Source of the DNA: Paramacrobiotus metropolitanus
Taxonomy: Eukaryota > Tardigrada > Eutardigrada > Parachela > Macrobiotidae
Assembly (NCBI RefSeq): GCF_019649055.1
Contig: NW_026570354.1
Coordinates: forward strand, 124,001-188,000
Reading direction: 5' to 3'
DNA length: 64,000 nt
Position 1 is the first letter of the stretch. Each line of letters opens with the position of its first letter. The notes beneath the pieces were generated by a model, which was given only the letters and a program-made list of their open reading frames with translations, did no database searches and had not been told where the DNA came from. Position numbers and translations under genes: made by a program. This document shows, piece by piece, positions 60,110 to 64,000 of the stretch.

Positions 60110-61860
60110 GAGAGAATATCTTGCAGAATACTTTCGACCACTAGTTATGGCAAAAACTGGAAATTGTACGGTTTTTCAGTTCATTTCTCGAACATACGTC
60201 TACGTACGTCGAATTCATCATTTCTTGAGATGGTGAATTTAAGAAACAGAACCGACAGTTATTGTATCGTTTAGTAACAGAGCAATATTCACAGCGAAAC
60301 TGATCTGTATCCGCTGGGCAGATGCAACCGCCGGCGTACTTCCACCGTATCTGCTGCTTTTGCTGTGCAGTTATGACCTCTCAGCGTGGTTTACATTCAC
60401 GGATTACGACCCCGCGATCTGGGAGGAGGCGCCAATGTGCCGGTTTCGATCATGGTTAAAAACCAGTGGCGCAGTTCGTCCTCCCGGGCGTAGTTGGCGT
60501 TTTGAATCTGCTTGCCCAATAACAGGTCATAGGCAAAACGAGTATACAGTCATACTAGGCACTTATTTCCTCCAGGTGATTGCCCGTAAACTGGGTCGTA
60601 CTCGATGCTGATCTGACCCTTGCTGTCCAGATGCCAGATGGGCAAACAGGAAATGCCACTGTAGTTTCAGCAGGTCTGGGCATTTGACCCGTTGAATAGT
60701 AGATCCGGACAAGACCGGGGATGTCACAGCTGTACAATGCGCAAACATAGTGGTGCGTTAAACAATCCGTTAAACCGGTAAACGTGGACTGCACAAGGTT
60801 TTCTCCATGCATCCGCATGTGGAAACGTGGCCTTGCGAAGCACAGGTCGTTATTTTGGTACAGATCCAACTCTGCAGGAAGTTCTAGGCCGCCTTTCTGA
60901 GGAAATTAAATTGAGCAGCAGATAGGTCCATGCGTTAAGGAGTCTTAGCTGCAAATTCGAGCCGCTTGTTTTCGCCATGCTCATATCGTTCCTTTCTGCG
61001 GAGGGACTGTTTGAGTAAGCGGGAATCGGTGTGTCGGCAGGCTGGGGCGTGGCTTGGACTGGTTGCGATGACGTTTGGGCTGTCTGATTGAACCGTTCAT
61101 GGCGCCTTTCTTTCGACGGCCGACAGCGGGGCTTAATGGTTCCGCGAGGTCTGACTCTGAACGTCGTAAAATCAGGAGCGAAAGCGTTGCTTACAGTAGG
61201 ATGCTCTGGCTCTGGCAAATCGGCTTCTGCTGCGGCTTCGGGAATGTTCGGCTGCCCTGGTGACATCCATCACGCCAACCACAAGCTTAAGACGCACCAT
61301 CGCCTGGCAGTAACTTTTCAGGGTTATTGTAATGCTTTTCTTTGTGGGAATTGAATTCCGCCGGTGTGGGCGGTAAGCGCCAGCTTTCTTTCACACCGGC
61401 TTCACTGAGCTGTAAGGGAACGTAAGGATGGTAATATGACTACTATCCACAAGAAAGCCTTCCCCGGGAACGTGTCATGAAGCGGATGCGTCGTTGATGC
61501 TTTGGCATTGCCGCCAGGATTTATAACGACTTGATGCACTTGATGTGTTCGCTGGCTCTTTTGCTCCACTGTTTCCCACTTGAAGTTCTGACGCCATAAC
61601 GGCTGAGTTGTGAAAAGTCCAATTATCAAAAAATGTAAAACGCCGGTAAGGTCAGATTTTGGTTTTACATCACTAAAAGGTGACCTTGCCGTAATTATTA
61701 GTTGCCCTGTCGTATTGAATACACAATTCAAACTTTTGTTAGTAGTTTTTTTGTGCGGGGAAAAACTCCCGCGCGTAGTCAATACTCATAGCGCGAGATG
61801 CTCTCGCGAGCATCTCGCGCGTAGCCGAAACTCATAGCGCGGGAGGCTCTCGCGCGTAAC
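60110..61860. mobile_element. TIR-bounded element, copy 2, nested in the hAT-like element
   Basis: Collinear with 4700-5735 in several blocks (about 60115-60240, 60300-60530, 60590-60870 and 61565-61775) and has extra sequence at about 60910-61560. The right end has tandem CGCGCGAGA/TCTCGCGCG motifs (61765-61860). The left end is truncated or diverged. Confidence 0.65.
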
Positions 61861-63599
61861 CATAAACATATGTAATACTGAGGGCGATGTGAAACAGCAA
61901 CGGTTATATGCACCTCCCACCCAGGTTTGTTAATTATTTTAGCTACATAAGCACCCCTTTTTACACCATCTTTATTTCTTACAGGTACCCATTTTAAAAA
62001 TACTGTGATATTGCGTTATGTAACCATAGCCCTGCATCGTCATTGTTATAATTATTATCAATTGCACAGTTGTTATGAACTTACGACCATAAAGCATAAT
62101 AGCCAATGTTAAGCACAAAAAATGGCCAACCTTCTGAAAGCGGTGATGCGAAATTAAGAACATAGGTGGGAAAAAACGTTACCGTTTCGGATAGAGTTTC
62201 TCCTTTTTTAACAGTAAGGAACATCCATATTCTAGCAACCGTATTTGGCCAGTGCACGGAATAACTGAAACTCCGCACGAGTAATTCTCGTGCATTCCGC
62301 AAGCATAGTAAATGAGGCCATATTTCTGACTAGCGCATTAAAAGCTGATCTGGATCATTTTTGTTTCTGAAAGAGCGGTATGTGAGCTACATTTAAAAGT
62401 TAACCGGCTTTTATCGTTGCAACCTGTCATGCAGCCCACAATTTTAACCAAAAACTCTCATAAAAACCAAATAAAAAATCCGGAATTTTTTGGGAAACTA
62501 ACAATACGAAAAGTCAGACATCTTTCTCTGTTGGCTGGTATACGGCCAGTGCAGCGAACTATGGTGCGTAAGTTATGATTCATAGAGATAAGAACGGGTA
62601 TGTTAAAAAACGGAGCTGTGCAGCGCGGTATCTTGAATACGTGCGGTATGGTAGTTTTGACCATTTCGAGCGTAAAGTTCCGGATCGTGATGACACACGT
62701 TACCAGTCGTTATCTCCTGCGCATTATGCACAAAAAACCAAGTGGCGTCTATAGCCACATCTAGAGTTATATAGAGCTTTAAAATCATCCAGCATTCTTT
62801 TCCGGTTGGTACCACCGGCCGGTACTGCTGATGAAGTCTGGGTATATACAGCTCTGGGCGGTCAAGTTGGTGCAGTTTTAAAAATAAATTACAAGTATTT
62901 CCAACCCGGTTTTGCTTTTATTTTTACACTTTTTTTAGTGTAAAAGTAAAATACAGGATTTACATCCTGATGTACAAACAGGAGGAGCAATGCGGATGTG
63001 GAACAACGATACTTGAAGTGGTGCATTTGTATTTAATGCATTTCAGTTGCTGCTGTATCAGGTAAAGGTGAACTACATGTAACAAGTTGTTCTTCCCTCC
63101 CAATCACCCTCTTTTGTGAAGAGCAGGTTATTTTAGCAAGGACGCCGGGGCCGGTTGCGCCGATGACCTGTGTTCCGGTGCTGGTGCCTTCACCCAATCC
63201 CCAAAGAAAAGCTGACCAAATTTTTATGCGTCGTCGTTGTAGTTGCCGCACGCAGCCGTTGACTGCGCTAACTTTGAGGTTTGAGTCAACATCGCTGGTC
63301 TTTACATTTGCGACGGTGAAAGCCAGAACAGGGGTAACTTCAAACGGAAAACTATTTTTGTTGTAATTTTCGATATGGAGAGTTTATTGTGCGCCGAACT
63401 GATAAATGTATATCATCGTTTAACAGTCAACACACCAGGCGGGTGCCAAATAGGCAAAGGCTCTTTCTTAATTCTCTAAGAAATTTCCTTTTGCTCCTAC
63501 TTCCCTTAAAGTAATTATCGCAGTACAACTACCAGTTCCGTAGTTTGTAGTTTGATGGTACATTGTAATTAAAATCGAAATTTTAAATAAAACTTTTTT
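61861..63599. other. Interior of hAT-like element, unassigned
   Basis: Short open frames only; none has a recognisable hAT transposase motif or other domain. Confidence 0.45.
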
Positions 63600-63837
63600 A
63601 AAAACCAATTATTTAAAATTCATATGATATGCATTGCAATTCCGAATACTCGGAATTCTAATGTCGGAAATTAGATTTCGAATAATCGAAATTACAACAG
63701 CGTCCATTTAAATTGCAATTACTCGGAATTGGAATGCCTGCAATTGCAATTCCGATTACTCGGAATTCAAACGGTAGTGTATTTGAATTTCGAATACTCG
63801 AAATTCATTTTAGATTGGAGCACTTCCGGCAACATTA

Positions 63838-64000
63838 GTAGCAAGGCATAACACTACACTACACGTAGTGTACATTTTGCCATGGTAGTAGTTCGGTCAC
63901 TAACTAACGTACGCAGCGATTTTGCTCACTGGACTCAGTGGAGTATGGTGGTAGTTTGGTCACGCACTCACGGTGCATACGATTTTGCTCACTGGGTAGT
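63838..64000 (-). repeat. Target duplication and satellite, right flank
   Basis: Begins with GTAGCAAG and continues as the same satellite in the same orientation as 59560-59767 (GGTAGTAGTTCGGTCACT...GATTTTGCTCACTGG), running off the window. Confidence 0.75.

Larger units (their letters stand above)
59768..63837. mobile_element. hAT-like non-autonomous element, 4.07 kb
   Basis: The left end TAGTGTTGCCGCAAGTGCTC and the reverse complement of the right end TAATGTTGCCGGAAGTGCTC form terminal inverted repeats with two mismatches in 20. An exact 8 bp duplication, GTAGCAAG, flanks it (59760-59767 and 63838-63845). An 8 bp target duplication with a T(A/G)TGTTGCC-type end is typical of hAT transposons. 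The subterminal regions (59780-60040 and 63600-63810) are packed with palindromic ATTCGAATA(C/A)TCGAAAT and TTCCGA.TACTCGGAA motifs, possible transposase or silencing binding sites. No transposase open frame is visible; the interior holds the nested TIR element and unassigned DNA. Confidence 0.8.

Overview
The window is nuclear DNA of a multicellular animal. Genes are split by GT-AG introns (from about 65 bases to a few kb), GC-rich exons sit in AT-rich introns and spacers, and the recognisable families are metazoan: a Shisa-type membrane protein, a NIFK-type nucleolar RRM protein, an Asx-like protein with a DEUBAD/ASXH domain, an IGFBP-Kazal-Ig secreted protein and a CLIP-domain serine protease homologue. 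The CLIP domain points to an ecdysozoan; a tardigrade or arthropod is my guess, but nothing here fixes the species. Exon joins were worked out by hand from reading phase and splice sites. Layout: 1-1024 has no feature I can support. 1025-6930 is the left arm of a large inverted duplication whose right arm is 24255-28590. It includes a broken antisense copy of the 3' end of the Asx-like gene and a TIR-bounded insertion. The roughly 17 kb between the arms is a compact gene cluster: a secreted two-Ig-domain protein (7706-9299, +), an F-box protein (10307-12756, -), a Shisa-like protein (14538-17972, +), a NIFK-like protein (18330-19729, -) and the Asx-like gene (20794-25027, +), which runs into the right arm. 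From about 28.6 kb on the window is gene-poor and full of rearranged pieces. Intact genes are the CLIP-domain serine protease homologue (32416-36666, +; all three catalytic positions replaced) and the IGFBP-Kazal-Ig gene (37482-39469, -). Fragments of these two genes recur at 43.1-44.0, 46.4-47.5, 52.2-52.6 and 58.4-59.0 kb, in both orientations. Two related genes for Gly/Ser-rich single-pass membrane proteins lie at 48938-50295 and 55017-58274. Mobile and repetitive DNA: palindromic TTAA-flanked MITEs (34.3-35.3, 41.2 and 55.5 kb), a 4.07 kb hAT-like element with an 8 bp target duplication (59768-63837), a TIR element present at 4590-5735 and nested inside the hAT-like element, a roughly 58 bp satellite in three places, and several near-perfect fold-back palindromes. 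Two themes stand out. First, local inverted duplication at every scale, from 39 bp hairpins to the arms spaced 17 kb apart, which suggests template switching or fold-back repair (or, for some, assembly artefacts). Second, the 32-59 kb half is a nursery of secreted or surface proteins (protease homologue, IGFBP-like, Gly/Ser-rich) being duplicated, split and broken. Several otherwise good exons each lack exactly one base in a GC-rich run, so consensus errors must be excluded before calling those genes dead.
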